From positions 3,720,001-3,784,000 of the forward strand of contig NZ_OY726397.1 of the NCBI RefSeq assembly GCF_963378095.1: DNA of 64,000 nt. Direction: 5' to 3'. Origin of the DNA: Mycolicibacterium sp. MU0053. Its GTDB lineage: Bacteria; Actinomycetota; Actinomycetes; Mycobacteriales; Mycobacteriaceae. The notes beneath the pieces were generated by a model. The model did not search any database, was not told where the DNA came from, and saw only the letters and a program-made list of their open reading frames with translations. Of this stretch, positions 32,789 through 45,136 are shown in pieces. Every line of letters begins with the position of its first letter. The first letter of the stretch is position 1. A program made the translations under genes and the position numbers.

Positions 32789-34201
32789 CTACTGGGCGGC
32801 TTCGAGCAATTCCTCCAACGATTCGCGCAGCAGTGTGGGTAGCACGTCGACGTCGCTCATGGCCTCCCGGTCGGCATTGATGCCGAAATACACCTTGCCG
32901 CAATAGGACGTGACACCAATGGCCAGCACCTGGTTGTGCAGCAGCGGTGGCACCGCATAGGTCTCGAGCAGCTTGGCGCCGGCGACATACATCTGGGTTT
33001 GGGCGCCCGGCACATTCGTGATCAACAGGTTGAACAGCCGCGCCGCGAAATTGGTGGCCACCCGAATACCCATCGCATGCAGCGTGGGCGGCGCGAAGCC
33101 CGACAGGGTCACGATGGTGCGGGCATCCACCAGGCTGGTCGCGGTGGGATGCGATTCGGTGGCATGGGCGATCTGGGACAGCCGGACCACCGCGTTGCCC
33201 TCCCCGACCGGCAGATCCACCAGGAACGGGGCGACCTCGCTGATGGCCTGACCGGGCCCGGCCGCCCCGTCCTCGTCGAGGTCCGGGTAGACCGACATGG
33301 GTGCCATGGCGCGCACGGTCGTGCTGGGAGTGACCGGTTCGCCCCGGGACAGCAGCCAGTTGCGCAGCGCGCCGGCCACGACGGCCAGCAGCACATCGTT
33401 GACGTCGCAGTCATAGCGCACCCGCAACCGCCGGTAGTCCTCGAGGCTGCCGCTGGCCACGGTGAAGCGCCGGTTGCGCGAAACCCTCGTGTTCAGTGGG
33501 CTGCTCGGAGCGGTGCCGCGCGCGACCGTGCGTGCGGCATCGGCAACGCGGCGCCCGATGTCGGCCAGCTGACCGGAGTTGGTGACGACGCCCGTGACGG
33601 CCGACTGCACCGCCGCCAGCTGCTCGCGCGGCCCGGAGAACCAGTCCCCGACCGCGCCGAGCACCAATCCGGCCGTCCCCGGCTCCCGCGCCGGAATCCA
33701 GAGGTCCTCGCCGAAGCTCGGTGGCTGCTGGGTGCGATCGGCGATCACATGCCCGATCTCCAGGGCGCCCATGCCGTTCACCAGTGCCTGATGGCTTTTG
33801 GTGTAGATCGCGATGCGGTTCTTGGCCAGCCCCTCGACCAGGTACATCTCCCAGAGCGGGCGGCTCTTGTCCAGCGGGCGCGAACCGAGCCGGGCGATCA
33901 GGTCGTGCAGCTGGGCGTCGCTGCCCGGCGACGGCAGCGCCGAACGACGAATGTGGTAGGTGATGTCGAAGTCGGTGTCGTCGATCCACACCGGTCGCGC
34001 CAGGCCCAGCGTGATCTCCCGGACCTTCTGCCGGTAGCGGGGCACCTGGGGTAGCCGCTGCTCGACGGTGTCGAGCAGCGACTCATAGCTCAACCCGGAG
34101 CGCGGTTTCTGCAGAATCGACAGCGATCCGACGTACATCGGTGTCGAGGTGTTCTCCAGCTGATAGAACGACGCGTCTGAGGCCGACAGCCTGGTCACCA
34201 T
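32789..34201 (-). CDS. Wax ester synthase/diacylglycerol acyltransferase family, altered active site
   Basis: This 470-residue full-length WS/DGAT protein has the family start LSASDASFYQLE, the PLWEMYLVEGL strand, the RAMAPMSVYP segment and the C-terminal ITNVPGAQTQMYVAGAKL motif. The catalytic HHxxxDG is HQALVNG here (H137, Q138, N142, G143), so the second His and the Asp are both replaced. The neighbourhood matches tgs3 (Rv3234c/Rv3233c), which from recall is split in M. tuberculosis; this copy is intact. Triacylglycerol synthesis is plausible only if the altered site is still active. Confidence 0.9.
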   Translation of the reverse strand: MVTRLSASDASFYQLENTSTPMYVGSLSILQKPRSGLSYESLLDTVEQRLPQVPRYRQKVREITLGLARPVWIDDTDFDITYHIRRSALPSPGSDAQLHDLIARLGSRPLDKSRPLWEMYLVEGLAKNRIAIYTKSHQALVNGMGALEIGHVIADRTQQPPSFGEDLWIPAREPGTAGLVLGAVGDWFSGPREQLAAVQSAVTGVVTNSGQLADIGRRVADAARTVARGTAPSSPLNTRVSRNRRFTVASGSLEDYRRLRVRYDCDVNDVLLAVVAGALRNWLLSRGEPVTPSTTVRAMAPMSVYPDLDEDGAAGPGQAISEVAPFLVDLPVGEGNAVVRLSQIAHATESHPTATSLVDARTIVTLSGFAPPTLHAMGIRVATNFAARLFNLLITNVPGAQTQMYVAGAKLLETYAVPPLLHNQVLAIGVTSYCGKVYFGINADREAMSDVDVLPTLLRESLEELLEAAQ

Positions 34202-34381
34202 CCCGGTGTCGTCCCCCTTGCATGTCGACTACTGCCGACATCCACGTTAACCGGAGGACGGGGGGTTCTGCACAACGGGTGCACACGCGGAGCCCCCGAC
34301 TGTGCCAGGATCACCAGCAGTAGTTCCTGCCACTCTCCAGCAGGCCGGCCGATTCGTCGCATGCACTGGAGGGTCCGAACT

Positions 34382-34873
34382 TTGACCGTTGCGAGCAGCC
34401 CCGCACCGAGCGCCATCGTGGTACCGGTCGTCGACTATGAACCGGCCATCGGTACCGGGCCGGCGCCGCCGGCGCCACCGCGCCCACCGACACCGCGCCT
34501 GCGGGCGGTGCCCGCCGGTGCTGCCGCCGGGCCCTCGGAACACCTCGCCGCCGCCGCGGCCTTCGCCGATGCCGCGCTGCGCACCGTGCTCGAGGTCATC
34601 GACCGACGGCGGCCACCGACCCAGCTGCGTCCGCTGATGCCGCCCGGGCTCGCCGACTCCGTGCTCGCGTTCACCCGGGGCGGGCGCGCCCGGGACGGCG
34701 CGGCGGTCCTGCGCCGGGCCCGGGTGCAGGCCTGTGACCGCGCCGAGCGCACCTTCGAGGTCGCGGCCACCTACTCCCGGCGCAACCGGTTGCACGCGAT
34801 CGCGTGCCGGGTGGAATGGCGCCGCACCACCCACGGCCGCCGATGGCAGATCGTCGCGCTGCACATCGGCTGA
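34382..34873 (+). CDS. Rv3235-like conserved actinobacterial protein
   Basis: This is a 163-residue protein whose first third is Pro/Ala-rich and probably disordered, followed by a conserved basic alpha/beta domain (RRRPPTQLRPLMPPGLADSVLAF, and a C-terminal RVEWRRTTHGRRWQIVALHIG). The TTG at 34382 is preceded by GGAGGG at 34368-34373 with 8-base spacing, so I prefer it over the ATG at 34361, which lacks such a site. Function is unknown. It converges on secA1 with 4 bp between stops, an arrangement conserved in actinobacteria as far as I recall. Confidence 0.72.
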   Translation: MTVASSPAPSAIVVPVVDYEPAIGTGPAPPAPPRPPTPRLRAVPAGAAAGPSEHLAAAAAFADAALRTVLEVIDRRRPPTQLRPLMPPGLADSVLAFTRGGRARDGAAVLRRARVQACDRAERTFEVAATYSRRNRLHAIACRVEWRRTTHGRRWQIVALHIG

Positions 34874-34877
34874 ACCG

Positions 34878-37721
<2,844 letters not shown>

Positions 37722-37848
37722 TGATGTATCCCCTACAGGATTGGAAGTCTTTATCGCTGCCCATCGTAGGTGACGCGGCGTCAAGGTCCGGCGAACTCGC
37801 CCCTCGAACTGGCCCCGACCCGGCGTTACCGCCCGGGCGGCCCAGACC

Positions 37849-37891
37849 GCGGCCCGGGCGGAGAGGGCCGGAAGCCGCCCGCCCGGGCCGC
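37849..37891. terminator. GC-rich hairpin between secA1 and hpf
   Basis: GCGGCCCGGGCGG (37849-37861) and CCGCCCGGGCCGC (37879-37891) are perfect 13-bp complements with a 17-base loop. It lies just downstream of hpf, so it most likely ends that transcript. No U-run follows. Confidence 0.55.
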
Positions 37892-37925
37892 AGCGTGGCG
37901 CCGTGATGTCCGGCTCAGCCGCCGA

Positions 37926-38597
37926 TCAGGCCAGTCGGATGAGGCCGTAATCGAATGCGTGGCGACGGTAGACCACCGACGGCTTGTCGGACTCCTTGTC
38001 GTGGAACAGGAAGAAGTCGTGGCCCACCAGTTCCATCTCGTAGAGCGCGTCGTCGACGGTCATCGGCTTGGCGGGGTGCTCCTTCACGCGGACCACCTGA
38101 CCGGGTTCGTAGGGCTCCGGTGTCGACTCCTGGGCCGCGATGGGGGCCGCGGGCGGCTCGAAGGCCTGCGGCACGACGGCCGTGGCCTTGGCGAGCGACA
38201 CCGGGGTCTTGTCGCCGTAGTGGATCTTGCGGCGGTCCTTCTGCCGCCGCAGCCGCGCCTCGAGCTTTGCGACGGCCGATTCCAGCGCGGCATAGAAACT
38301 GTCGGCGCAGGCCTCCCCGCGCACCACCGGGCCGCGACCCCGCGCGGTGATCTCGACGTGCTGGCAATTCTTACGTTGGCGACGGTTCCGTTCGTGGTCG
38401 AGTTCGACGTCGAACATGTAGATGGTGCGGTCGAACCGCTCCAATCGGGTGAGTTTCTCCGAGACATAGACGCGGAAGTGGTCGGGCACCTCGACGTTGC
38501 GACCTTTGACCACCACTTCGGCGTTCGGTCCAGATGGCTGCTCGGCCGTACGTTCGGAGACCAGCGTCTGGGCTGCATTCACGGATTGGCTTGACAT
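37926..38597 (-). CDS. hpf: Long-form ribosome hibernation promoting factor
   Basis: This 223-residue protein has two domains. The N-terminal HPF/YfiA domain (about 20-130, VVVKGRNVEVPDHFRVYVSEKL ... VTARGRG-like strands) binds the decoding site. The C-terminal domain (about 165-223, DDALYEMELVGHDFFLFHDKE) dimerises 70S ribosomes. It matches mycobacterial MPY (Rv3241c) rather than the DosR-dependent RafH. The start at MSSQSVNAAQ is one of two close ATGs (38597 or 38606). A 288-bp leader with several hairpins precedes it. Confidence 0.93.
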   Translation of the reverse strand: MSSQSVNAAQTLVSERTAEQPSGPNAEVVVKGRNVEVPDHFRVYVSEKLTRLERFDRTIYMFDVELDHERNRRQRKNCQHVEITARGRGPVVRGEACADSFYAALESAVAKLEARLRRQKDRRKIHYGDKTPVSLAKATAVVPQAFEPPAAPIAAQESTPEPYEPGQVVRVKEHPAKPMTVDDALYEMELVGHDFFLFHDKESDKPSVVYRRHAFDYGLIRLA

Positions 38598-38885
38598 GCT
38601 TGACATCTCGATTCTGTGTCGCTTTGCACGCGGGAGCGTGCCTGGCTGATACACAACATGTGCCGAGGGGCTCGTGGACGCGGGAGTCCGCCGGCGCCTG
38701 GGGTCGAGAACTCACCTCCTCACGCGGTCGGCTCCACACCAACCGTGTGGGCCTCGGGTCAGAAGCCTCGCCGCAAGCAACTTGCGGTCGTTGTTCCCGA
38801 AGGTAGTCGCAGTTCACCCAAACGTGCCACCCTTTTGGTCGACGTGTTGCCGGAACTTTCGCCGGGCGTAACACGCGAGCGCGGT
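38598..38885 (-). promoter_or_regulatory. Structured leader/promoter region of hpf
   Basis: The 288-bp gap contains three small perfect hairpins: GCACGC-GGGA-GCGTGC (38626-38641), CCACAC-N5-GTGTGG (38734-38750) and CCGCAAG-CAA-CTTGCGG (38771-38787). The last may serve as a terminator of the comF-like gene from upstream. No gene is visible in it. A regulatory leader for hpf is possible but unproven. Confidence 0.4.
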
Positions 38886-39521
38886 TCAGGCGTACGCGAG
38901 CGTCAGCACACCCGTCACGCGCGCCCCGGAAGTTTGCAGGACGCGCACGGCTTCGCGGGCCGTCGTGCCCGTGGTGACGATGTCGTCGACGACGAGGATC
39001 TCGGCGCCGCGCGGCGGGTGTGCGGTCAGCAGAACCCGACCGGCGACGTTGCGTTCGCGGCCGCGGCTGTTGAGCCCGACCGAGTCGCGCACCAGCGCGC
39101 GCATCCGCAGCGCCGGCGCGACGGCGAGCTGCGGATGGCCGGCCACCGCCGCGACCGCCAGCCGCGTCACCGGGTCGCCGCCGCGGCGGCGCGCCGAGGA
39201 CCGCCGGGTCGGGGCCGGCACGAGCACCAACGGCAGCCCGACCATCCCCCAGGTCAGCAACCTGTGCACCCCGAGCGCCAGTGCGCGCGACAACGGGGCG
39301 GCCAGATCGGTGCGGCGACGCTCCTTGAGGGCGACGATCGCGGCCCGGCGCGCCCCGGCGTAGCGGCCCAGCGCGAAAACCGGCACGCCGGGATCGTTGC
39401 GCGGGGTCACCAGGTGGGGCTGATCCGCGGCGACCGTGAGCGCGGACGCGCACGCCGCGCACCACCGCGTCGCCGGTGCGCCGCAACCGCCACATTCCAG
39501 CGGCAGGATCAGATCGAGCAC
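38886..39521 (-). CDS. ComFC-like phosphoribosyltransferase-family protein
   Basis: This is a 211-residue protein with an N-terminal Cys cluster (CGGCGAPATRWCAAC, C-x2-C-x8-C-x2-C) forming a small zinc finger. The type I phosphoribosyltransferase signature ILVVDDIVTTGTT follows near residues 175-187, with the PAPTRRSSARRRGGDP loop before it. ComFC proteins act in DNA uptake in competent species; in mycobacteria the role is unknown. Corresponds to Rv3242c. It follows lpqB by 34 bp. Confidence 0.9.
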   Translation of the reverse strand: MLDLILPLECGGCGAPATRWCAACASALTVAADQPHLVTPRNDPGVPVFALGRYAGARRAAIVALKERRRTDLAAPLSRALALGVHRLLTWGMVGLPLVLVPAPTRRSSARRRGGDPVTRLAVAAVAGHPQLAVAPALRMRALVRDSVGLNSRGRERNVAGRVLLTAHPPRGAEILVVDDIVTTGTTAREAVRVLQTSGARVTGVLTLAYA

Positions 39522-39555
39522 GCTGGCAGTGTGCGACGGCCCACCGACACGTCGC

Positions 39556-41325
39556 TCAGCCCGGCAGCACCGGCACCGCCCCGGGCGTCAGGAACGCCCG
39601 CACCCCCGACCACGCCTGATCGTTGTCGGCCCCCGAACCGGACAGCTGCATCACGCCCTGCTGGTCGGCCACGTAGACCGTGGACGGGTTGGCCGCCACC
39701 GTGCCCACCGGCAGCGCCAGGCCCCGGCTGGGTCCATCGGAGTTGACCCCGTCGAGGTTCACGTAGGACACCGGATGCGCCGGTGCGTTGCGGCTGACGA
39801 CGATGTCGTCGCCGGTCCGCCACGACAGCGACACCACCGAGGACTCCAGCCCGAACCCCAGGCGCCGGGGGTAGGTCAGCGCAAACTGCCCGCCCGGGGT
39901 CTGCTCGACGCCGGAGAGGATCACCTGGCCCTCGATCACCAGCGCGGCCCGGGTGCCGTCGCGCGAGAGCTGCAGTTCGGTGACCGTACCGGGATACTTG
40001 GTGGCCACCGCGATCGAGTCCACCGGGACGCGGGCCGGCTGGCCGGTGGCCGCCTCCTGCGTCACCCGCACCACGTTGTTGCCGTCCACCACCACCCACA
40101 CCGCGCCGTCCAGCGCCCAGGTGGGGCGAGTCAGGGTGCGGCCCTTGATGGCCTCGACCGCGTCCTGGCCGCTGTTGTCGATCCACAGCATCGACACCGC
40201 ATCCGGGGCGCCGACCCGCAACGCCACCACCGAGGCGACCCCGCTGCCGTCCCGCGACAACGCCGCCGACCGCTGATCTCCCATCGTGCCGAGCACGCCG
40301 CCGACCGGGGTCGCCCGCTGGCCGTCCAGGAACATCAGCGAGCCGTCGACCACCGCGTGCAGTCCGGCCGAGGCGCCGTCCGCGGCACCGGGATCGGTCG
40401 CCGCGACGTCGGAGGTCTCCCAGCCGTCGGCAAAGCGCTCGTCCAGCGGCAGACCGTCGACCTCGATCACGTAGGGGCCCTTGACGTCGGCCCGCGCCAG
40501 CGTCCAGATGATCTGGGCGGCAAGCAAAGACCGACTCTGCGGATCGGAGCTGGGCAGGTTCTCCAACTCGATGCGGGCGCCGCCGTAGCCGTTGCCGACG
40601 CCGGACTTGCCGCCGTCGGCCCGGGTCACCGGACCGCGCAACTGCAGCGGCGCGCCGAGCATGTTGCGCACCGAGTTGGCCAGCTCGGGGCGGGGCCCGG
40701 CGATCAGCTTGGACACCAGTTCGGTGGCCAACTGATCGCGCTCGGAGACCGCGACGTAGCGCGGATCGGGCACCGTGGTCTTCCCGGTCGGCTCGACGAA
40801 ATACAGCGGGTAACGCTTGTAGGTCTCCTGAAACTGCTTCCAGTCCAGGAACACTCCGTTGGGCAACTTGTCGATGCGCCAACCCTCGGGCGTCTTCACC
40901 AACTCGATGGGCCCCGGGTCGGGCAGCGAACCCTCGGCGGTCTCGAAGACACCCATATCCGACAACGAGCCGAGGATGTCGGCCTGCATGCTCACCGAGA
41001 CACGGTCCGCTTTGCGGGTTTCGGTGAACACCACGCGGTCGATCAGCAGTGCGCTGCCGGCGTCGTCCCATTCGCGGGAGGCCGATTCGGTGAGGAACTG
41101 CCGAGCGGCCAGATGTCGGTTGGCGGGATCGGCGGTGGCCTTGAGGAATTCGCGCAACAGCTGGTCCGGCGCCATCCCGGGCGTCGGCTTGGGCAGGTCC
41201 TGTGGGGCGGCCCGCTCCACAGTGCCGATCGCCTGCGGCGCCGACGAATTGGGCACGCCCGCGCAGCCGGCCAGGACGGCGACGACGGTACCCAGGGTCA
41301 GCAGCAGACCAAGCAGCCGATTCAC
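39556..41325 (-). CDS. lpqB: LpqB lipoprotein, modulator of MtrB
   Basis: This 589-residue lipoprotein has a signal peptide ending in the lipobox VLAGC with lipidated C21. A GerMN-like domain (about 200-330) and a C-terminal beta-propeller-like region (about 340-589, repeated [10 protein letters not shown] and LSRDGTRAA strands) follow. LpqB interacts with the extracytoplasmic part of MtrB and tunes its signalling. It starts at GTG overlapping the mtrB stop (GTGA). Confidence 0.95.
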   Translation of the reverse strand: MNRLLGLLLTLGTVVAVLAGCAGVPNSSAPQAIGTVERAAPQDLPKPTPGMAPDQLLREFLKATADPANRHLAARQFLTESASREWDDAGSALLIDRVVFTETRKADRVSVSMQADILGSLSDMGVFETAEGSLPDPGPIELVKTPEGWRIDKLPNGVFLDWKQFQETYKRYPLYFVEPTGKTTVPDPRYVAVSERDQLATELVSKLIAGPRPELANSVRNMLGAPLQLRGPVTRADGGKSGVGNGYGGARIELENLPSSDPQSRSLLAAQIIWTLARADVKGPYVIEVDGLPLDERFADGWETSDVAATDPGAADGASAGLHAVVDGSLMFLDGQRATPVGGVLGTMGDQRSAALSRDGSGVASVVALRVGAPDAVSMLWIDNSGQDAVEAIKGRTLTRPTWALDGAVWVVVDGNNVVRVTQEAATGQPARVPVDSIAVATKYPGTVTELQLSRDGTRAALVIEGQVILSGVEQTPGGQFALTYPRRLGFGLESSVVSLSWRTGDDIVVSRNAPAHPVSYVNLDGVNSDGPSRGLALPVGTVAANPSTVYVADQQGVMQLSGSGADNDQAWSGVRAFLTPGAVPVLPG

Positions 41326-42977
41326 CCGCTGTCTCCGGCGTGCTCGCGGGCCCGCGCCTGGCGCTGCCGGTCCTTGCTTTCGGCGCCAACGGGTTTCATC
41401 GGCAGCGGACTCGTGGTCACCTTGTGGCCCCGCACCAGCGGCAGCGTCAGGCGGAAGCAGGACCCGCTGCCGGGCTCGCCCCAGGCCTCCAGCCGGCCCT
41501 GGTGCAACCGGGCGTCCTCGATGCTGATCGCGAGGCCCAGTCCGGTGCCGCCCGAGCGGCGCACCCGCGCCGGATCCGAGCGCCAGAACCGACTGAACAC
41601 CAGCTTCTCCTCACCCGGCCGCAAACCCACACCATAGTCGCGGACCGTCACCGCGACGGTGTCCTCGTCGGCGGCCATCCGGATCCGGACCGGCTTGTGT
41701 TCGGCGTGGTCGATCGCGTTGGCGATCAGGTTGCGCAGGATCCGTTCCACCCGTCGCGGGTCGACCTCGGCGATCACCCCGTCGCCCGGCATGTCGACGA
41801 GCAACTCGATGCCGGCGTCGTCGGCCAGGTGCCCGACGTTCTCCAAGGCGCTGTTCACCGTCGAGCGCAGGTCCACCGATTCCACCGACAACTCCGCGAC
41901 ACCGGCGTCGTGGCGCGAGATCTCCAACAGGTCGTTCAGCAGCGACTCGAACCGGTCCAACTCGTTGACCATCAGTTCGGTGGAGCGCCGCAACGCCGGA
42001 TCGAGTTCCTCGCTGTTGTCGTAGATCAGGTCGGCGGCCATCCGCACCGTGGTCAGCGGGGTGCGCAACTCGTGGCTGACGTCGGAGGTGAATCGCCGCT
42101 GCAGGTTGCCGAACTCCTCGAGTTGGGTGATCTGCCGGCTCAAGCTCTCGGCCATGTCGTTGAACGACACCGCGAGTCGGGCCATGTCGTCCTCACCGCG
42201 CACCGGCATCCGTTCGGTCAGATGCCCCTCGGCGAAGCGCTCGGCGATCTGCGAGGCCGACCGCACCGGCTGCACCACCTGCCGCGACACCAGCCAGGCG
42301 ATCCCGGCCAGCAACAGCAGCAGCACCAACCCGCCGGTCACCATGGTGCCGCGCACCAGCGCGATGGTCCGTTCCTCGCCGGAGAGCGGGAAGATCAGGT
42401 AGAGCTCCAGGTTGGTCACCCGGGAGGCGGTGGGGCTGCCGATCACCAGTGCCGATCCCGAGAAGCCGTCGGTGTCCACCGCGGCGTACTGATAGCTGAC
42501 CTGACCGGCCAGCACGAATTCCCGCAGCGCCGCCGGGATCTCGTCGATGGGGCCGGCCGCGGTGGCGGCGCGCGGTCCGTCGCCCGGGACCACCAGCACG
42601 GCATCGAAGGTGCCGGCGAGGCCGGTCGAGGTGGCGCGCGACGTCAAGGTGTTGCGGGCCAGTTGCAGGCTGCTGTCCAGCGACCGGGTTTCCTCGCCGC
42701 CGACGATTCCGGCCACTATCGTGCCGGCCCGCTCGATCTCCTCAGTGGCCGCGCGGACCTTCACATCGAGCACGCGGTCGGTGATCTGACTGGTGAGCAC
42801 GAAGCCCAGCACGAGGATCACGGTCAGCGAGAGCCCGAGCGTGAGCACCACGACCCGCAGTTGCAGCGACCGCCGCCACGCCACCCCCACCGCACGGCTC
42901 AGTGCATTCAGCCCGCGCAGTAGCGGACCCGATCGCCCCCAACGGCCCCGGCTACGCCGTTTCGAGCGACCGATCAT
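41322..42977 (-). CDS. mtrB: MtrB sensor histidine kinase
   Basis: This 551-residue kinase has two membrane segments (about 40-62 and 205-228) that flank an extracytoplasmic sensor domain, followed by HAMP ([17 protein letters not shown]), HisKA with the phosphoacceptor in [10 protein letters not shown], and an HATPase domain ([32 protein letters not shown]). MtrB phosphorylates MtrA to coordinate cell division and wall synthesis. It is 7 bp from mtrA and overlaps lpqB. The N-terminus is strongly basic. Confidence 0.97.
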   Translation of the reverse strand: MIGRSKRRSRGRWGRSGPLLRGLNALSRAVGVAWRRSLQLRVVVLTLGLSLTVILVLGFVLTSQITDRVLDVKVRAATEEIERAGTIVAGIVGGEETRSLDSSLQLARNTLTSRATSTGLAGTFDAVLVVPGDGPRAATAAGPIDEIPAALREFVLAGQVSYQYAAVDTDGFSGSALVIGSPTASRVTNLELYLIFPLSGEERTIALVRGTMVTGGLVLLLLLAGIAWLVSRQVVQPVRSASQIAERFAEGHLTERMPVRGEDDMARLAVSFNDMAESLSRQITQLEEFGNLQRRFTSDVSHELRTPLTTVRMAADLIYDNSEELDPALRRSTELMVNELDRFESLLNDLLEISRHDAGVAELSVESVDLRSTVNSALENVGHLADDAGIELLVDMPGDGVIAEVDPRRVERILRNLIANAIDHAEHKPVRIRMAADEDTVAVTVRDYGVGLRPGEEKLVFSRFWRSDPARVRRSGGTGLGLAISIEDARLHQGRLEAWGEPGSGSCFRLTLPLVRGHKVTTSPLPMKPVGAESKDRQRQARAREHAGDSG

Positions 42978-42984
42978 CCGCGCC

Positions 42985-43662
42985 TCACGGAGGTCCGGCC
43001 TTGTATCCCACTCCTCGAACGGTCAGCACCACCTGCGGGTTCTCGGGATCCTTCTCGACCTTGGCGCGCAGCCGCTGGACGTGCACGTTCACCAACCGGG
43101 TGTCGGCGGGATGCCGATAGCCCCAGACCTGTTCGAGCAGCACATCCCGAGTAAACACCTGGCGTGGTTTCCGTGCCAGCGCGACCAGCAGGTCGAACTC
43201 CAGCGGGGTCAGCGAGATCTGCTCGCCCTGGCGGGTGACCTTGTGCGCCGGCACGTCGATCTCGACGTCCCCGATGGACAGCATCTCGGCGGGTTCGTCC
43301 TCGTTGCGGCGCAGCCGCGCGCGGACCCGGGCCACCAGTTCCTTGGGCTTGAACGGCTTCATCACATAGTCGTCGGCACCCGACTCGAGCCCGAGCACCA
43401 CGTCCACGGTGTCGGTCTTGGCGGTCAGCATCACAATGGGCACGCCGGAGTCGGCGCGCAGCACCCGGCAGACGTCGATGCCGTTCATCCCGGGCAGCAT
43501 CAGGTCCAACAGGACCAGATCCGGCCGCAACTCGCGCACGGCGGTCAGCGCCTGCGTACCGTCGCCGATGACCGCGGTGTCGAAACCCTCGTTCCGCAGG
43601 ACGATGGTCAGCATCTCGGCCAGCGACGCGTCGTCATCGACGACAAGGATTCTTTGCCTCAT
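42985..43662 (-). CDS. mtrA: MtrA response regulator (OmpR/PhoB family)
   Basis: This 225-residue regulator has an N-terminal receiver domain with the acidic pocket D9-D11 and phosphoacceptor D53 (LLDLMLPG), the switch Thr in MLTAKT and Lys in MKPFKPKE. The C-terminal winged helix (about 130-225) includes [16 protein letters not shown] and [11 protein letters not shown]. It is nearly identical to the M. tuberculosis protein as I recall it. I chose the ATG at [12 protein letters not shown] perfect TGTCAC-N6-GTGACA palindrome lies 13 bp upstream. Confidence 0.97.
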   Translation of the reverse strand: MRQRILVVDDDASLAEMLTIVLRNEGFDTAVIGDGTQALTAVRELRPDLVLLDLMLPGMNGIDVCRVLRADSGVPIVMLTAKTDTVDVVLGLESGADDYVMKPFKPKELVARVRARLRRNEDEPAEMLSIGDVEIDVPAHKVTRQGEQISLTPLEFDLLVALARKPRQVFTRDVLLEQVWGYRHPADTRLVNVHVQRLRAKVEKDPENPQVVLTVRGVGYKAGPP

Positions 43663-43674
43663 GACAGTCCATGG

Positions 43675-43692
43675 TGTCACCAAACCGTGACA
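43675..43692. promoter_or_regulatory. TGTCAC-N6-GTGACA palindrome upstream of mtrA
   Basis: This perfect inverted repeat has 6-bp arms and lies 13-30 bp before the mtrA start. It contains GTCAC half-sites like those reported for MtrA binding (direct GTCAC repeats), here inverted, and so may mediate autoregulation. The spacing also resembles CRP-family sites. Confidence 0.5.
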
Positions 43693-43885
43693 AAACGCCG
43701 CTAGGACGCTGGGCGTTTCGCATCTGGCGCCGGTCGGCCACGGCCGCCGCCGCCCGACGGACGCCATGATTGACATGGTGTCATTTCTGACGCACACTCC
43801 GTCAGATTGTTACCTGCGCCACAGCAGCGCGCGCCCCTCGTAGGTCGATACCGCCCATCGGTCGCATCCAAGGATGGTTCTTGCC

Positions 43886-44497
43886 ATGACAAAGCTCGAC
43901 ATCACCACCCAGACCCGCAACCTCGACAACTTCCTCGAAACGTTGGACAACCCGCGGCATCGCCGGATCATCGCCAATTACCGTCGGCATGCGATCTTCG
44001 AGATCACCGGGCACAAGGAGCGGATCTTCACGCCGGAGATGACCGTGGATCACCCCGTCTACTACCTCAACGCCAATGGACTGAGCCTGACTCTCGACGG
44101 CCGGGATCAGGTATTGGCGTTCTACTCGTCGCTCGAGGAGCGCGAAGCGACGGTCATGGTCGTCGAGGACGAGAAGCTCGCGGTGGCCGATTGGGGATTC
44201 GCGTCCGAGGCCTGGTTCAACTCCTACATGCCGGGCCGCCTCGTGCCGGACGGCTGGGACGCCGACCCGGACAAGCTGTACATCCTGCGCCAATACCTGG
44301 CGATGAACTGGCCCTACGACGAGCAGGGCCGAATGGTCGGCGAACATGTCTACGAGCATGCCGACCTCGCGGAACTGACCGAGATCGCCGCCGACGAGTT
44401 CATCACCCTCGCCGAAGCGCGCGAGAAGCTCCTACCGTTGCAGCAGGAACTACCCGCGCTCGACGGCTCGCCGGCCACCGCCGTGGCAGCGCGCTGA
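43886..44497 (+). CDS. NTF2-like (SnoaL-type) protein of unknown function
   Basis: This is a 203-residue protein with an NTF2-like cone fold by pattern: N-terminal helices (NLDNFLETLDNPRHRRIIANY), a HPVYYLNANGLSLTLDGRDQVLAFY core and a curved sheet (MVVEDEKLAVADWGFASEAWF). I started it at the second ATG, 11 bases after AAGGA. Family members are small enzymes or ligand-binding proteins on polyketides, steroids and aromatics; no catalytic residues can be assigned. It is 7 bp from a VOC gene and absent from the M. tuberculosis order here. Confidence 0.75.
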   Translation: MTKLDITTQTRNLDNFLETLDNPRHRRIIANYRRHAIFEITGHKERIFTPEMTVDHPVYYLNANGLSLTLDGRDQVLAFYSSLEEREATVMVVEDEKLAVADWGFASEAWFNSYMPGRLVPDGWDADPDKLYILRQYLAMNWPYDEQGRMVGEHVYEHADLAELTEIAADEFITLAEAREKLLPLQQELPALDGSPATAVAAR

Positions 44498-44504
44498 CGA
44501 CGCG

Positions 44505-45035
44505 ATGAGCAACATTTTCGGTCCGGCCCGGCAGAACGGTCTGGTCGTGGCGAACCTCGACGAGGCGGTGAAACGCTGGGTCGGCAAGCTGGGCGCCGGT
44601 CCGTTCTACGTGGTGCGGCACCTGCCGCTGGACTACTTCACCTACCGCGGTCGTCCGAGCAGTCCCGACATCAGCGTGGCGTTGGGCAACCTGGGCGAGC
44701 TGCAAATCGAGCTGATCGAGCAGCACAATGACGAACCCTCCCCGTACCTGCATTTCGTGCACACCAAAGGGCCTGGCCTGCACCACATCTCGGCGTGGAC
44801 CGCGGCCTACGACGAGGACCTCGAACGCATTCGCGACCGCGGCTTCACACCGGACTGCGAGGGTCAGATCAGTGGATTGGCCCGCTTCGCCTACTTCGAT
44901 TCGGATGCGACCGACGGGTCCGCTTTCGAGATCTCCGACCTCGGGGCCGGCAACGAATACGGCGCGATCCACGATTTGATCCGCCAGGCCGCGGTGGACT
45001 GGGACGGGTCCGACCCGATCCGATCGCTGAGCTGA
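44505..45035 (+). CDS. VOC/glyoxalase-family protein
   Basis: This 176-residue single-module pair of the vicinal-oxygen-chelate fold has repeats NGLVVANLDEAVKRWVGKL-type and GLHHISAWTAAYDEDLERI-type, each a betaalphabetabetabeta unit. A metal His is visible in GLHHISAW, and an acidic residue in SAFEISDL. The usual first-strand His is replaced (QNGLVV), so metal binding may be partial. It is probably co-expressed with the NTF2-like gene. Substrate unknown; enzymes of this group act on methylmalonyl-CoA, aromatic or dicarbonyl compounds. Confidence 0.75.
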   Translation: MSNIFGPARQNGLVVANLDEAVKRWVGKLGAGPFYVVRHLPLDYFTYRGRPSSPDISVALGNLGELQIELIEQHNDEPSPYLHFVHTKGPGLHHISAWTAAYDEDLERIRDRGFTPDCEGQISGLARFAYFDSDATDGSAFEISDLGAGNEYGAIHDLIRQAAVDWDGSDPIRSLS

Positions 45036-45136
45036 ACGCAGCGGCCGGGGATCAATTCGTGTCACCCGCGGCCCCACGCCGGGCCTAGGATCTAGTGACC
45101 TGCCACAATCGGCAGCAAACTTTCCGGAGGGGGCTC

